Origin: Clostridium pasteurianum | Lineage (GTDB): Bacteria; Bacillota; Clostridia; Clostridiales; Clostridiaceae | Reading direction: 5' to 3' | Assembly: GCF_001705235.1 (NCBI RefSeq) | Contig: NZ_MCGV01000002.1 | Location: 1-64,000 of the forward strand | Length of the DNA: 64,000 bases | Shown: positions 35,470-47,174 of the stretch, piece after piece | Position numbering within the stretch: position 1 is the first letter of the stretch | How the letters are laid out: each line of letters starts with the position of its first letter | Notes under the pieces: model-generated | Told to the model about the DNA's origin: nothing | Seen by the model: the letters and a program-made list of their open reading frames with translations, nothing else | The model's database searches: none | Made by a program: the position numbers and the translations under genes

Positions 35470-37220
35470 TTGGCTGGTTCGAAAGTCCAGAATTGATTGT
35501 CTCCGCCAGTGCAGCTCCACTGACACACATTAGCACCGTCATTAGTTGCATAATTAGAATCATCTAGTGCTTTAGTCCCATTACTGCACATAGTTGTAAT
35601 AACATATGAATTTCCATTGCCTGAAGGTTTTAAAGAAAATTGCTGAGGAGTATGTCCATATGCATTGTAAATTTCAACATTTGTTCCATCGTTATTAGCG
35701 CCATTACATACATCAAGCATGAAATTACCTAATGCACTTTTTAATGTTACGCAGCCATTACCTATGTTGTTTAAATACCACTTTTGACCTGCAGCACCTG
35801 AAGATGCATCTAGCTCAACGTTTTGGGCTGCGCGTCCTGTGTTAACTGCAACCTGAAGATATTTATTAGCATGAACATTTTTAATGCGATACCATCCATT
35901 ATTTAAAGTTGTTGGATTACTAGGGTTAGTTGAATTAGAAGGAGTTATATAAACTCTATATCCGCTAGTATTATTGGTATTTGATATTGATACATTAATT
36001 GAGTTATTAGACACACTATAATTCTTTAAGGAGACTAGACTTGTGCCATTCACAGGAGTATCTTTACTTTGCCAATCTACTTTTTCTACTTTAACAGTTG
36101 CAGTCGAACCAACAAAAGCTGGGATATTTTTTAAATTAACATTAATGGTTCCATCATTAACTCCGCCTAAGAGTACGCTTATATATTTAGCATTTGAATC
36201 AACGCACGAGAAGCCATCCACTTGTTTGCTATTATCATTTGGAGGTGTAACATTAACCATATTACCTGTCATATCACCATACCATTTATAAAACCACCAT
36301 CCAGCACCTTTTTGTGTATCAGATGCCATAAGACTTCCTAATCTGCCTGGTGCATTTGTCCACCACCATGAAATACAAGCAGCATCTACTTTATTACGTT
36401 CAAATTTTGCAATAAAAGGTGCTGATGCTCCTGGCTGACCCTCGGCATAGTGATTACTGTCACTATATTCATTTATTGATATTTTCTTTTCTGGTATTCC
36501 AAATGATCTTTCTAAGTTTTTTAAATCTCTAATATTATTAGAAATATTTTGGCTTCCACCAAGTTCATGCCAACAAATTACATCTGGAACACAGTTATTT
36601 CTCCTGCAAAAGTTAAGGAAAGCATTCATATTGTAATGATTATAATATGAGTATGAAGGACCTATAATTTGAGCTGTTGGATCTTGAGAACGTATTAACT
36701 TATAAGTTTGAAGCCACATGTTATTAAAACTTACACTGTTACTTTTCCATGTGCCGTCTGGCTCGTTCCATATTTCGTAACCATAAAAGTTTGTACAACC
36801 TGAAGCTTTTTTTTGATTGATTACATTAGAAACTTTACTGAGCCAATCATTCATGTTTGTAAAAGCATAAGGCCATCCTCTAAATATATCTGCCAATCTA
36901 ATCATGACTCTACCTGTTGTGCCAGTAAGTCTTTTAGCTGTAGGTATAGCAGCTCCAGTGTATTGCTGATGGTTAAAGCCTGATAAGGCCGGATTTGTGA
37001 AAACATTTGGCTTTAGAGGTGCAACAAACTGTGCAATATAAACTGGTTTATTTTCTGTAACTCCATAGAGAGATCCACTTGCGCAGTGAGTTACGCTTCT
37101 AATTGTATTTTGGCAATCTACAGTTAGAGTGTTAGCGGCGAAAGCGGGCACTGAAGGAACTGTAGTTGCGGTCAAAGTCATTGCTAAGCTTAATGCCATA
37201 CCAATAAATTTTTTATTCAT
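35466..37220 (-). CDS. Secreted clan-A glycoside hydrolase (GH5/GH39 beta-xylosidase-like) with ricin-type trefoil
   Basis: 584 residues. Signal peptide (1-29); TIM-barrel domain (about 35-340) with acid/base Glu153 in EIWNEPDGTW and nucleophile Glu251 in KISINEYSD; a Greek-key beta domain (about 340-440); ricin-type beta-trefoil / CBM13-like module (about 450-584) with AGQKWYL, TPQQFSL and DNQFWTF repeats. The barrel is distant from well-known families, so exo- or endo-action on xylan is inferred from context. ATG 37220 has AAGGAGG seven bases upstream; a start at 37238 would lie in front of the ribosome site. Confidence 0.75.
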   Translation of the reverse strand: MNKKFIGMALSLAMTLTATTVPSVPAFAANTLTVDCQNTIRSVTHCASGSLYGVTENKPVYIAQFVAPLKPNVFTNPALSGFNHQQYTGAAIPTAKRLTGTTGRVMIRLADIFRGWPYAFTNMNDWLSKVSNVINQKKASGCTNFYGYEIWNEPDGTWKSNSVSFNNMWLQTYKLIRSQDPTAQIIGPSYSYYNHYNMNAFLNFCRRNNCVPDVICWHELGGSQNISNNIRDLKNLERSFGIPEKKISINEYSDSNHYAEGQPGASAPFIAKFERNKVDAACISWWWTNAPGRLGSLMASDTQKGAGWWFYKWYGDMTGNMVNVTPPNDNSKQVDGFSCVDSNAKYISVLLGGVNDGTINVNLKNIPAFVGSTATVKVEKVDWQSKDTPVNGTSLVSLKNYSVSNNSINVSISNTNNTSGYRVYITPSNSTNPSNPTTLNNGWYRIKNVHANKYLQVAVNTGRAAQNVELDASSGAAGQKWYLNNIGNGCVTLKSALGNFMLDVCNGANNDGTNVEIYNAYGHTPQQFSLKPSGNGNSYVITTMCSNGTKALDDSNYATNDGANVCQWSCTGGDNQFWTFEPAN

Positions 37221-37282
37221 AATTAAGCCTCCTTGCATTAAACTTTAATTAATTATTAGTTGGTTGAAACTAAAGTAAGTGA

Positions 37283-37365
37283 AGAGTTAAGAGTTAATGA
37301 AACTTTTTCTATGTTACACCGTGAAAACTCTTAAATGTATAGCTGCTTCTATCACTCTTAACTCT
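37283..37365 (-). repeat. Diverged family A repeat, copy A9
   Basis: Ends AGAGTTAAGAGT and ACTCTTAACTCT are perfect 12-bp inverted repeats; the inside retains GAAACTTTTTCT and TTACACCGTGAAAACTCTTA. Lies between two xylanase genes and may serve as a terminator. Confidence 0.5.
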
Positions 37366-37397
37366 CTTTAAGTTCTTGACTTTTTTTAGAACTAGTT

Positions 37398-39269
37398 TTA
37401 CTTTATTGTGCAGTCAACACCATTTAACTTGTAAGCAGTTGGTGCACTAAATGTTCCGTTGTAGCTTATATTGAAACCAAAGCTTTGAGTTGAGTTAGGT
37501 GCGATTACAGCATTGTAAGGCAGACTAGATACTGTTATAGCATTATTTGCCCCCATTTTATAGCTGCCATTCCACATGTTTGTTACAGTTTGACCGTTAG
37601 GTAGAGTCCATGATAAATTCCAGCCGTTTATTGGAGTTGTACCATTGTTCTTGATTGTTACATTAATTGATGCACCAGAGCCCCAATTGCTTGCAACTGA
37701 ACATGAAATTTCAACTGGTGATTGTGGTTCAGGAGAAGTTGAAATTGTATAGTCAGCAGAAGTTATATCTGAATCTGTCATTCCATTCTTTACAGCAATA
37801 GCTTTTAAAGTAGTAGTTTTTGATATTGTTATTGGTCCACTATATAATGTTGATGAAGTTGTAGGATCACTTCCGTCAGTTGTATAATATATAGCTGCGT
37901 CTGAAGTTGAGCTGCTTAAACTTACCTTTTGGGCGGTGGTATATGTGCCGGATACAACACTCATAGTTGGAGCTTCAACTTTAGTAGTAGTTGGTACAGG
38001 GGTTGGAGTATCACCATTTAAGTCTCCAACGAAAGTAGTTACACTTTGTGCTGGAAGAGACGCTGTGAAGTTTCCATTAGTTGCAGTTATGTCTGCTCCT
38101 TTAGCCATGTTAGCTGAACCTGAAGTTACATATGAAGATACTTTAGAAACACTGCCATTTTTCATACTGAAGTTTTGGTTTACTGCGTTTGTTCCTTGGT
38201 TTATTGCAACAACAACTACTTTACTATCTCCTGTATATGCTGATACATAAACATTTGATTGAGGACTGCTTGTAGCATCAATCCTATAATAGCCGTTTCT
38301 AATAAATTTAGAGAACTGTCCCATTACGTAAGTTTTTTTGTAAGTCTCATTAGTTCTAGTGTTATATAAGCCGTTTTGATCTCCAGATATCCACCAATAT
38401 ACATAAGCGTTCATGTTTCCGATTGTCATGCAATCATTAATTTCTTTAGCTAATTTAACACATGTAGCTGGATCGTTGCCTTCAAGATAGTGTTCAGTCA
38501 TCCAGATATCTTTTCCCTTATTACGTGCTGAAGGATAATCTTTAATAGTAGCTCCATATAAATGTCCTCCAATAATTGAAACATACTTAGCAGTATTAGG
38601 ATCATTAAGAATTGGATCTGAGAGTGCCTGGTTAAAGCCTAGAGATTCAGGCATAATGAGTTTAACAACGCTGGATAGACCAGCTCCATACTGTGAAATA
38701 AAATCATGGAACTGCTGTGATGTCCAGGTACAAGCATCGTAATCAGGTGCCCAATCTGGTTCATTCTGAAGAGACAGAGCATATAAAGGAGCTCCATTAT
38801 CAGACATATATTTTACAAAAGTCTTTAGGTAAGCTGCATAATCAGCATAAGAAGAAGGTTTTAAGTAACCTCTATTAGCACCAGTTGTTGTGTTATTACT
38901 TTTCATTGAAGCTGGTGGTGTCCATGGAGTTGCAAAGACAATACCTCCTCTTGCACGTACTTTTTTTGCATTAGAGAGCTCATCAGACCATGCTCTAAAG
39001 TCGCCTCTATTCCAGCCTTCATTTGGAGCAATACGCAATCTTACAATGTCTAAGCCTGCGTTTTTATAAAGAGTGTCCATGCAGGTATCGCTTAAAGCTC
39101 CACACCATGCACTTGAAGCACCAAAGCCTCTTATAACCTGATCCTTAGAAGTTACGTTTATTGTAGCAGTTGAAGCTGCTTTAACTGATGTTGCTTTGCC
39201 TGCAAAAGATAAGCAGGTCATAGAAACTGCCATTAAAGACAGTATTAATTTTTTTACTTTAATATTCAT
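37398..39269 (-). CDS. Secreted GH30 subfamily 8-type xylanase with CHB_HEX_C and CBM2 modules
   Basis: 623 residues. Signal peptide (1-31); GH30 barrel plus side beta-sandwich (about 35-420) with acid/base Glu170 in LSLQNEPDW and nucleophile Glu259 in DIWMTEHYL; CHB_HEX_C-like domain (about 430-510); CBM2 (about 520-623). The loop after YWWIS reads SGDQNGLYN, lacking the Arg that binds the glucuronate branch in classic glucuronoxylanases, so branch-independent endoxylanase action is likely. Paralogue of 45398-47158 with a different tail. AGGAGG lies upstream of the start; it begins 14 bases after the stop of the GH43 gene at 39284. Confidence 0.87.
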   Translation of the reverse strand: MNIKVKKLILSLMAVSMTCLSFAGKATSVKAASTATINVTSKDQVIRGFGASSAWCGALSDTCMDTLYKNAGLDIVRLRIAPNEGWNRGDFRAWSDELSNAKKVRARGGIVFATPWTPPASMKSNNTTTGANRGYLKPSSYADYAAYLKTFVKYMSDNGAPLYALSLQNEPDWAPDYDACTWTSQQFHDFISQYGAGLSSVVKLIMPESLGFNQALSDPILNDPNTAKYVSIIGGHLYGATIKDYPSARNKGKDIWMTEHYLEGNDPATCVKLAKEINDCMTIGNMNAYVYWWISGDQNGLYNTRTNETYKKTYVMGQFSKFIRNGYYRIDATSSPQSNVYVSAYTGDSKVVVVAINQGTNAVNQNFSMKNGSVSKVSSYVTSGSANMAKGADITATNGNFTASLPAQSVTTFVGDLNGDTPTPVPTTTKVEAPTMSVVSGTYTTAQKVSLSSSTSDAAIYYTTDGSDPTTSSTLYSGPITISKTTTLKAIAVKNGMTDSDITSADYTISTSPEPQSPVEISCSVASNWGSGASINVTIKNNGTTPINGWNLSWTLPNGQTVTNMWNGSYKMGANNAITVSSLPYNAVIAPNSTQSFGFNISYNGTFSAPTAYKLNGVDCTIK

Positions 39270-39283
39270 TTAAATTTCCTCCT

Positions 39284-41125
39284 TTAATTATTAGTTGGTT
39301 CAAATACCCAAGATTGATTGTCGCCGCCAGTGCAGCTCCACTCACATACATTAGAGCCGTCGTTAGTTGCATAATTAGCATCATCTAGTGCTTTGGTTCC
39401 ATTGCTGCACATAGTCGTAATAACATATGAATTTCCACTTGATGAAGGTTTTAAAGAAAATTGCTGTGGAGTATGTCCATATGCATTGTAAATTTCAACT
39501 TTTGTACCATCGTCATTAGCACCACCACATACATCAAGCATAAAGTTGCCTAATGCACTTTTTAGTGTTATTAAGCCATTACCTATATTGTTTAAATACC
39601 ACTTTTGACCATCAGTACCTGAAGATGAATCTATCTCAACATTTTGAGTTGCGCGTCCTATGTTATCTGCAACCTGAAGGTACTTCTCAGCATGAACATT
39701 TTTAATGCGGTACCATCCATTATTTAAAGTTGTTGGATTAGTAGGATTAGTTGGAGTAGCATTACCACCGCTAAATTGCCAGTAATCAACATTAAATAGG
39801 TAGCTATTGCTGCTTCCAGTAAATTTTAAATATAAGTCATGTATACCACTTACTTTATTTACCTTACAAGAATTAGTAACCCAAGATTGCCAACCACCTG
39901 TGTTCTTAACAGGACAAGTTCCAATTAGCGTTCCTGTGGGGCTATCAAGGTGAAGTTCAATATTTCCACCAGCATTTACTGAAGCCACTCTTGCATCAAA
40001 GGAAGTTGCTCCAGAACCAAAGTTAACACCTTTTACCTTTATCCAACTGTTATTTGTGATATTACATACATCCATTCCACCTTCACTGCAGCTTTCAGTC
40101 TTAACATTTGATTCCCAGCAAATTGTTTCAGCTTCATTTCTGACATATGGATTCAAATTACCAGTACCAGACACTCCCGTTTTAGTCATATTTATTGTTG
40201 GAAATGTGCCATCAGGATTATATTTAAATTCCTCAATACACACTGAACGTGTAAATCCTCCGCCTCCAGGTAAAGCACCATTATGATAAAAGAAATAGGA
40301 ATGTCCTTTGAAGTCAATTACACCTGGATGATTTGTAAAACTGCCACCTTGAGAAGGCATAATCACACCTCTATAAGTCCATGGACCGGTAGGGCTTTTG
40401 CTTGTAGAATAAGAAATATATTCAGGTATACCACCTGCTGCATATACCATGTAGTACATTCCATTACGCTTATAAAACCATGGGCCTTCTTCATATAAAG
40501 TAAGTCTTTTATCAGACTTTCCAGTACGTGCTCCAAAACCGGATGTAGTCAAAGGTACTTGTACAATATTTCCTGAGTAAGAAATCATATCTTGATTTAA
40601 CTTAACGTAAAAAAGATTAGGATTTCCCCAATACAAATATGCTTGGCCGTTATCATCTATAAACACTGTAGGATCAATATCACCTGTACCAGTAAAAGCT
40701 AGGGGATGTCCAAGGGCGTCTACAAAGGGTCCAGTAGGACTATTTGATACTGCAACGCCTATTGCCATGCCACCGCTTTTTTGAGTTACAGGAACATAGT
40801 AATAGAATTTACCGTTTCTAGGTATACATTGACCTGCCCAAGCATCACCTTTTGCCCAACTAAATGTCTTGTACGATAATGGTGATCCATGGTCTGTCCA
40901 ATTTACCATATCTGTTGAAGAGTAGCATCTCCAATCATTCATGGTATACCAAGTTGATTTATCTTCATCATGCCCGGTATACAAATAGCAAGTACCGTTA
41001 TAAACCATGGGAGCAGGGTCAGTAGTATACATGGTTTGTACTACCGGATTATCAGCATGACACACTCCTTGAGAAAGTAAAGAGAATGCAAGTGAAAGGG
41101 CTGCTATATAATATACTTTTTTCAT
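39284..41125 (-). CDS. Secreted GH43 arabinofuranosidase/xylosidase with CBM6 and ricin-type trefoil
   Basis: 613 residues. Signal peptide (1-24); five-bladed propeller (about 25-330) with Asp36 (TTDPAPM), Asp151 (GDIDPTVF) and Glu213 (YEEGPWF) as base, modulator and acid; CBM6-like module (about 335-460: RNEAETICW, then GNIELHLDSPTG); trefoil (about 470-613). Acts on xylan side chains or xylooligosaccharides outside the cell. The start has AGGAGGTGAT, a near-perfect ribosome site. It is followed closely by the GH30 gene, suggesting one transcript. Confidence 0.85.
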   Translation of the reverse strand: MKKVYYIAALSLAFSLLSQGVCHADNPVVQTMYTTDPAPMVYNGTCYLYTGHDEDKSTWYTMNDWRCYSSTDMVNWTDHGSPLSYKTFSWAKGDAWAGQCIPRNGKFYYYVPVTQKSGGMAIGVAVSNSPTGPFVDALGHPLAFTGTGDIDPTVFIDDNGQAYLYWGNPNLFYVKLNQDMISYSGNIVQVPLTTSGFGARTGKSDKRLTLYEEGPWFYKRNGMYYMVYAAGGIPEYISYSTSKSPTGPWTYRGVIMPSQGGSFTNHPGVIDFKGHSYFFYHNGALPGGGGFTRSVCIEEFKYNPDGTFPTINMTKTGVSGTGNLNPYVRNEAETICWESNVKTESCSEGGMDVCNITNNSWIKVKGVNFGSGATSFDARVASVNAGGNIELHLDSPTGTLIGTCPVKNTGGWQSWVTNSCKVNKVSGIHDLYLKFTGSSNSYLFNVDYWQFSGGNATPTNPTNPTTLNNGWYRIKNVHAEKYLQVADNIGRATQNVEIDSSSGTDGQKWYLNNIGNGLITLKSALGNFMLDVCGGANDDGTKVEIYNAYGHTPQQFSLKPSSSGNSYVITTMCSNGTKALDDANYATNDGSNVCEWSCTGGDNQSWVFEPTNN

Positions 41126-41142
41126 ATAATCACCTCCTAAAA

Positions 41143-41243
41143 AATTAAGAATTAAGAATGAATGAAACTTTTTCTACGTTCCACTGCGAAAAACTTCTAA
41201 ACGTATAGATACCTCCATTTCCTTAATGGAAATGCTCTTAATT
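41143..41243 (-). repeat. Family A repeat, copy A10 (diverged)
   Basis: AATTAAGAATTAAGAATGAA at the left, GAAACTTTTTCTACGTTCCA inside, and GCTCTTAATTTA at the right, with a CATTTCC-TTAAT-GGAAATG hairpin near the right end. Fills the gap between two GH43 genes. Confidence 0.6.
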
Positions 41244-41249
41244 TATTTT

Positions 41250-43331
41250 TTAGTTTGCTGGTTCGAAGCTCCACGACTGATTGTCTCCACCAGTGCAGCT
41301 CCATTCACATACATTGGCACCGTCATTAGTTGAATAATTGCAATCATCTAATGCTTTGCTTCCATTACTGCACATAGTTGTAATAACATATGAATTTCCA
41401 CTTGATGAAGGCTTTAATGAAAATTGCTGTGGAGTATGTCCATATGCATTGTAAATTTCAACTTTTGTGCCATCATCATTAGCACCACCACATACATCAA
41501 GCGTAAAGTCACCCAATGCACTTTTTAGTGTTAGTAAGCCATTACCTATATTGTTTAAATACCACTTTTGACCAGCAGCACTTGAAGATGAATCTAGCTC
41601 AACATTTTGAGTTGCGCGTCCTATGTTACCTGCAACTTGAAGGTACTTCTCAGCATGAACATTTTTAATGCGGTACCAACCATTATTTAAAACTCCTGAG
41701 CTTGGATTGGTGCCTGTACTTGTCCCTGTTGCAGTGGGGCTGAATCTAAAATAGTCAAAGTCCGCATAACCACTGGTGTCATGGCCTGTTGTGTAGTTAA
41801 ACAGAGCAAATCTATAACCTACAAACCATAATTTATAGAAAAAATTCATTTTAAGGGTACTGCCAAACTGTGTCCAATTACTGCCGTTATAGCTGTAATA
41901 GAATTTAGCTGTCTCAGCATTGCAGTCGGCGTCAACCTTTAAATATATGGTGTTATTAGTAAGGTTAATAGAGTATTCTTTTCCGTCTACATTATATTGA
42001 ACTAGCTTTTTGGTCCCATTATCATTCTTCACTGCTATATATCCATATTTACAGTGAAAGGCAGACAATCCGGAAATTTGTCCAGGTTTAAGATTCGATG
42101 CATCCAGCTTAACATAGCCCGAAGATGCTGGCCCTTGTATTCTTTGGGTTAAGGTATTTCTTGCTTGAAGAAGATCAGCAGAATAACTGGTTTTAAGTCT
42201 TAACCAACCTGGTCTTTCAGAGGTACTCCATTTTGAATTATCAGGATTGTGATTCCACTGCCACTGAGAAGATATAGAACCCTGCGCCTCAAATTCATCT
42301 GTTGTTCCAGGTGATTTTATTCCATTTCCTGCTGCGGGTTTAGTATATGTTAATGGTATCTTTCCATTTATGCCTATCATAGGCCAGTCGTTTGTCCAAG
42401 TAACTGGAGCAAGCTTTGGAATACGTCCAACTGCACCTTTATCTTCAAATAACATTGCCCAATTGTAGCTGCCATCTTCAACTACACAAACTTGATGATT
42501 TGCACCATCATCTAAAATTACTTTTTGCTCATAAGGACCTGTAAGACTTCTGGATCTCCAGGCTTTTTCTATACGCTGGTAAGGTCCATTTTCTTTTACG
42601 GGTGTTGAAAGTATATAATAGTAGCCATTCCTTTTGAAAATCCTATTACCATCATGGCTAGATCCACCATCAAAAACTTTTTTGTTTATTCCGCCGGGTT
42701 TAACAGACTTACAATCTGAAGTTAATTCTGTTACATTACATCCTCCATTAATAAGATATACTCTTCCATCAGTATCAAAGAAAAGATCTGCATCATGAGA
42801 ATAGCCTAAACCTTTAATTTCTGTAAAATCCCAGCCACCAAAGCCCATTGGAGCTTTTTTTGTACATACAAAAGTTTTTCCAAGATCAAGTGAAGAAAAG
42901 GTAGCGTAAAAAGTACCATCATGATATTTTAAGCTTGGAGCCCAACAGCCATTTGCGTAAACGTTTTTACCATTTACTAGGTTGTAGGCATCTGCATGTG
43001 CTTTATCAATACCATTCATGCCTGCATCAATACGATCAAATGCATAGGAACAGGTTTCCCAATTAACAAGATCTTCTGATTTCAGTATAGGAAGTCCTGG
43101 CATATAATTAATGCTGGAACATGCCATATAATAAGTTGTTCCTACTTTAATAACACAGTTATCTGGATAGTCCGCATACATAACGGGGTTTTGATAAGTT
43201 CCATTCCCTAAATCTGAAGTATATGCCTTAGCACTAGTAAAGGATACCGCTGTTATCAATATACATGTTATTGCTGCTATGGAACTAAGCTTTTTAAAAG
43301 AAAACTTTTTTTTACATAAACTATTTTTCAC
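41250..43331 (-). CDS. Secreted GH43 beta-xylosidase-like enzyme with trefoil; acid residue Glu replaced by Asp
   Basis: 693 residues from a GTG start with AAGGAGG upstream. Signal peptide (1-36); GH43 propeller (about 45-340); C-terminal beta-sandwich as in GH43 xylosidases (about 345-535); trefoil (about 550-693). Base Asp57 (YPDN) and modulator Asp180 (SHDADLF) are present, but where family members have EGP or EGN before YK-NGYYY, this protein has HDGNRIFKRNGYYY, so the general acid would be Asp227. Activity may be altered. Substrate inferred from neighbours as xylan. Confidence 0.8.
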   Translation of the reverse strand: MKNSLCKKKFSFKKLSSIAAITCILITAVSFTSAKAYTSDLGNGTYQNPVMYADYPDNCVIKVGTTYYMACSSINYMPGLPILKSEDLVNWETCSYAFDRIDAGMNGIDKAHADAYNLVNGKNVYANGCWAPSLKYHDGTFYATFSSLDLGKTFVCTKKAPMGFGGWDFTEIKGLGYSHDADLFFDTDGRVYLINGGCNVTELTSDCKSVKPGGINKKVFDGGSSHDGNRIFKRNGYYYILSTPVKENGPYQRIEKAWRSRSLTGPYEQKVILDDGANHQVCVVEDGSYNWAMLFEDKGAVGRIPKLAPVTWTNDWPMIGINGKIPLTYTKPAAGNGIKSPGTTDEFEAQGSISSQWQWNHNPDNSKWSTSERPGWLRLKTSYSADLLQARNTLTQRIQGPASSGYVKLDASNLKPGQISGLSAFHCKYGYIAVKNDNGTKKLVQYNVDGKEYSINLTNNTIYLKVDADCNAETAKFYYSYNGSNWTQFGSTLKMNFFYKLWFVGYRFALFNYTTGHDTSGYADFDYFRFSPTATGTSTGTNPSSGVLNNGWYRIKNVHAEKYLQVAGNIGRATQNVELDSSSSAAGQKWYLNNIGNGLLTLKSALGDFTLDVCGGANDDGTKVEIYNAYGHTPQQFSLKPSSSGNSYVITTMCSNGSKALDDCNYSTNDGANVCEWSCTGGDNQSWSFEPAN

Positions 43332-43400
43332 TATAACAAAGCCTCCTTCTTATAGAGAAATTAAGAATAAATGAAACTTTTTTCATTGCTTTTACTCTAT

Positions 43401-43671
43401 GGAAAGTAACAATATTTTGGAAGCGGTTTAAATAAAATTCAATGAATATTATCATATACGAGGTTTGGGCTTTAGCCCATTATCCTTCTTAATCTAATAC
43501 AAGCACTTTCTGTATCACACAATGTTTAATTAAATATAAATGGAAGTTACTAATAGTAAACATTAAGATAGCCTATATTTTATACAGAAGAATGATGGGT
43601 TTATGACTAAACTCCCAATGATGTTTAGATTTATGAGTTTTATTTAATGTTTCAAAATATTATTATTTTCC
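43401..43671. repeat. Family B repeat, copy B5 (enlarged, diverged interior)
   Basis: Ends GGAAAGTAACAATATTTTGG and AAAATATTATTATTTTCC match the family B termini. The 271-bp interior differs from other copies and has its own small hairpins (GGGCTTTAGCCC). Lies between the GH43 and esterase genes. A short family A fragment (AAATTAAGAATAAATGAAAC, about 43358-43380) sits just left of it. Confidence 0.6.
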
Positions 43672-43675
43672 AATG

Positions 43676-45064
<1,389 letters not shown>

Positions 45065-45091
45065 TTATTTTGTTTAAATAGAATGTGAAAA

Positions 45092-45144
45092 GAAATTAAG
45101 AATTAAGAATGATGGTAACTTTTTCTCCGCTTCACTACGAAAAG
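45092..45144 (-). repeat. Family A repeat remnant, copy A12
   Basis: AATTAAGAATTAAGAATGAT then GGTAACTTTTTCTCCGCTTC and a CGAAAAG block; the rest of the element is missing. Equivalent in position to copy A8. Confidence 0.6.
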
Positions 45145-45220
45145 AAAAATACAGTAACCTATTTATATCCAAAATTCCGTAGGTACGGAGGAATTTTTTC
45201 ATTTGATTCTCCCAAAGCAA

Positions 45221-45402
45221 ATTAACATTGATGAAGTAACAATTTAAAAAAAATCTAATAAATCTTGGTAAGAAAATCGTAAAATACTTAGAGTTTTAAT
45301 TTGTTTGAGCAGTTTTTAGCGAGTTATTAAAACTCTTAGGATTTTATGATTTTCTTACCTTAGATTTATAGAATTTTTTTAATGTTACAAATCAATGTTA
45401 AT
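45221..45402. repeat. Family B repeat, copy B4
   Basis: Ends ATTAACATTGATGAAGTAAC and GTTACAAATCAATGTTAAT. Nearly identical to B3 including the preceding flank. Covers the stop codon of the GH30 gene. Confidence 0.75.
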
Positions 45403-47158
45403 TTGCTGGTTCAAAGTTCCATGACTGATTGTCTCCGCCAGTGCAGCTCCATTCACATACATTAGCACCATCGTTAGTTGCATAATTAGAATCATCTAAT
45501 GCTTTAGTGCCGTTACTGCACATAGTTGTAATAACATATGAATTTCCAGCAGCTGAAGGCTTTAAAGAAAATTGCTGAGGAGTGTGTCCATATGCATTGT
45601 AAATTTGAACATTTGTCCCATCGTTATTGGAACCATTGCACACATCAAGCATAAAATTGCCTAATGCACTTTTTAGTGTTATGCAGCCATTACCTATATT
45701 GTTTAAATACCATTTTTGTCCGGCAACACCTGAACCTGTTCTTAGTTCAACATTTTGAGTTGCACGTCCTGTGTTACCTGCAACCTGAAGGTACTTTTGT
45801 GCATGAACATTTTTTATATAGTACCATCCATTATTTAAAGTTCCCGAAGTAGGATTAGTAGGGTTGGTTGGATTAGTAGGGTTAGTTGGATTAGTAGTAC
45901 CACCGTTTAAGTTTCCAACGAAAGTAGTTACACTTTGTGCTGGAAGTGATGCTGTGAAGTTTCCGTTATTTGCAGTAATATTTGCAGATTTAGCCATGTT
46001 AGCTGAACCTGAAGTTACATATGAAGATACGCTAGAAACGCTTCCATTTTGCATACTGAAGTTCTGATTTACTGCGTAATTTCCTTGATTTATTGCAACA
46101 ACAACAACTTTATTATCTCCTGTGTATGCTGATACATAAACATTTGATTGAGGACTGCTTGTAGCATTAACTCTATAATAGCCATTTCTAATGAATTTAG
46201 AGAATTGACCCAGTACGTAAGTTTTCTTGTAAGTCTGATTAGTTCTAGTGTTATATAAGCCGTTTTCATCGCCGCTTATCCACCAATATACATAAGCATT
46301 CATGTTACCGATTGTCATGCAATCATTAATTTCTTTAGCTAATTTAGTACATGCAGCTGGATCATTGCCCTTAATAGTATTTTCAGTCATCCAGATGTCT
46401 TTTCCTTTATTACGTGCTAAAGGGTAATCCCTAACAGTAGCTCCATATAAATGTCCTCCAATAATTGAAACATACTTAGCAGTATTAGGATCATTAAGAA
46501 TTGGATCTGATAATGCGTGATTAAAACCTAAAGATTCAGGCATAATGAGCTTAATAACACTGGATAGACCGGCTCCATATTGTGAAAGGAAATCATGGAA
46601 CTGCTGTGCTGTCCATGTACAAGCGTCGTAATCAGGTGACCAATCTGGTTCGTTCTGGAGAGATAATGCATATAAAGGTGCGCCATTATCAGACATATAT
46701 TTTACAAAAGTCTTTAAATAAGCTGCATAAGCGGCATAAGAAGAAGGTTTTAAGTAACCTCTATTAGCACCAGTTGTTGTGTTATTACTCTTCATTGAAG
46801 CTGGTGGTGTCCATGGAGTTGCAAAGACAATACCTCCTCTAGCACGTACTTTTTTTGCATTAGAAAGTTCGTCAGACCATGCTCTAAAGTCGCCTCTATT
46901 CCAGCCTTCATTTGGAGCAATACGCAATCTTACAATGTCTAAGCCTGCGTTTTTATAAAGAGTGTCCATGCAGGTATCGCTTAAAGCTCCGCACCATGCA
47001 CTTGAAGCACCAAATCCTCTTATAACCTGATTTTTACTGGCTACGTTTATTGTAGCAGTTGAAGCTGCTTTAACCGATGTTGCTCCACCTGCAAATGATA
47101 AGCAGGTCATAGAAACTGCCATTAAAGACAGTAATACTTTTTTTACTTTAATATTCAT
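45398..47158 (-). CDS. Secreted GH30 subfamily 8-type xylanase with trefoil
   Basis: 586 residues. Signal peptide and GH30 domain as in 37398-39269 (Glu170, Glu259), then a TNP-repeat linker (about 423-438) and a trefoil (about 440-586) in place of CHB_HEX_C and CBM2. Next to the nucleophile it reads MTENTIKG where the paralogue has MTEHYLEG, a change close to the active site. The loop SGDENGLYN again lacks the glucuronate-binding Arg. GGGAGGAA precedes the start, 16 bases after the GH43 stop, so it is probably cotranscribed. Confidence 0.87.
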   Translation of the reverse strand: MNIKVKKVLLSLMAVSMTCLSFAGGATSVKAASTATINVASKNQVIRGFGASSAWCGALSDTCMDTLYKNAGLDIVRLRIAPNEGWNRGDFRAWSDELSNAKKVRARGGIVFATPWTPPASMKSNNTTTGANRGYLKPSSYAAYAAYLKTFVKYMSDNGAPLYALSLQNEPDWSPDYDACTWTAQQFHDFLSQYGAGLSSVIKLIMPESLGFNHALSDPILNDPNTAKYVSIIGGHLYGATVRDYPLARNKGKDIWMTENTIKGNDPAACTKLAKEINDCMTIGNMNAYVYWWISGDENGLYNTRTNQTYKKTYVLGQFSKFIRNGYYRVNATSSPQSNVYVSAYTGDNKVVVVAINQGNYAVNQNFSMQNGSVSSVSSYVTSGSANMAKSANITANNGNFTASLPAQSVTTFVGNLNGGTTNPTNPTNPTNPTNPTSGTLNNGWYYIKNVHAQKYLQVAGNTGRATQNVELRTGSGVAGQKWYLNNIGNGCITLKSALGNFMLDVCNGSNNDGTNVQIYNAYGHTPQQFSLKPSAAGNSYVITTMCSNGTKALDDSNYATNDGANVCEWSCTGGDNQSWNFEPAN

Positions 47159-47174
47159 TTAAATATTTCCTCCC

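Noticed and set aside
45850-45900. Short tandem GGATTAGTAGGGTT-like repeats
   Set aside because: They encode the TNP linker of the GH30 enzyme; no sign of a separate element.
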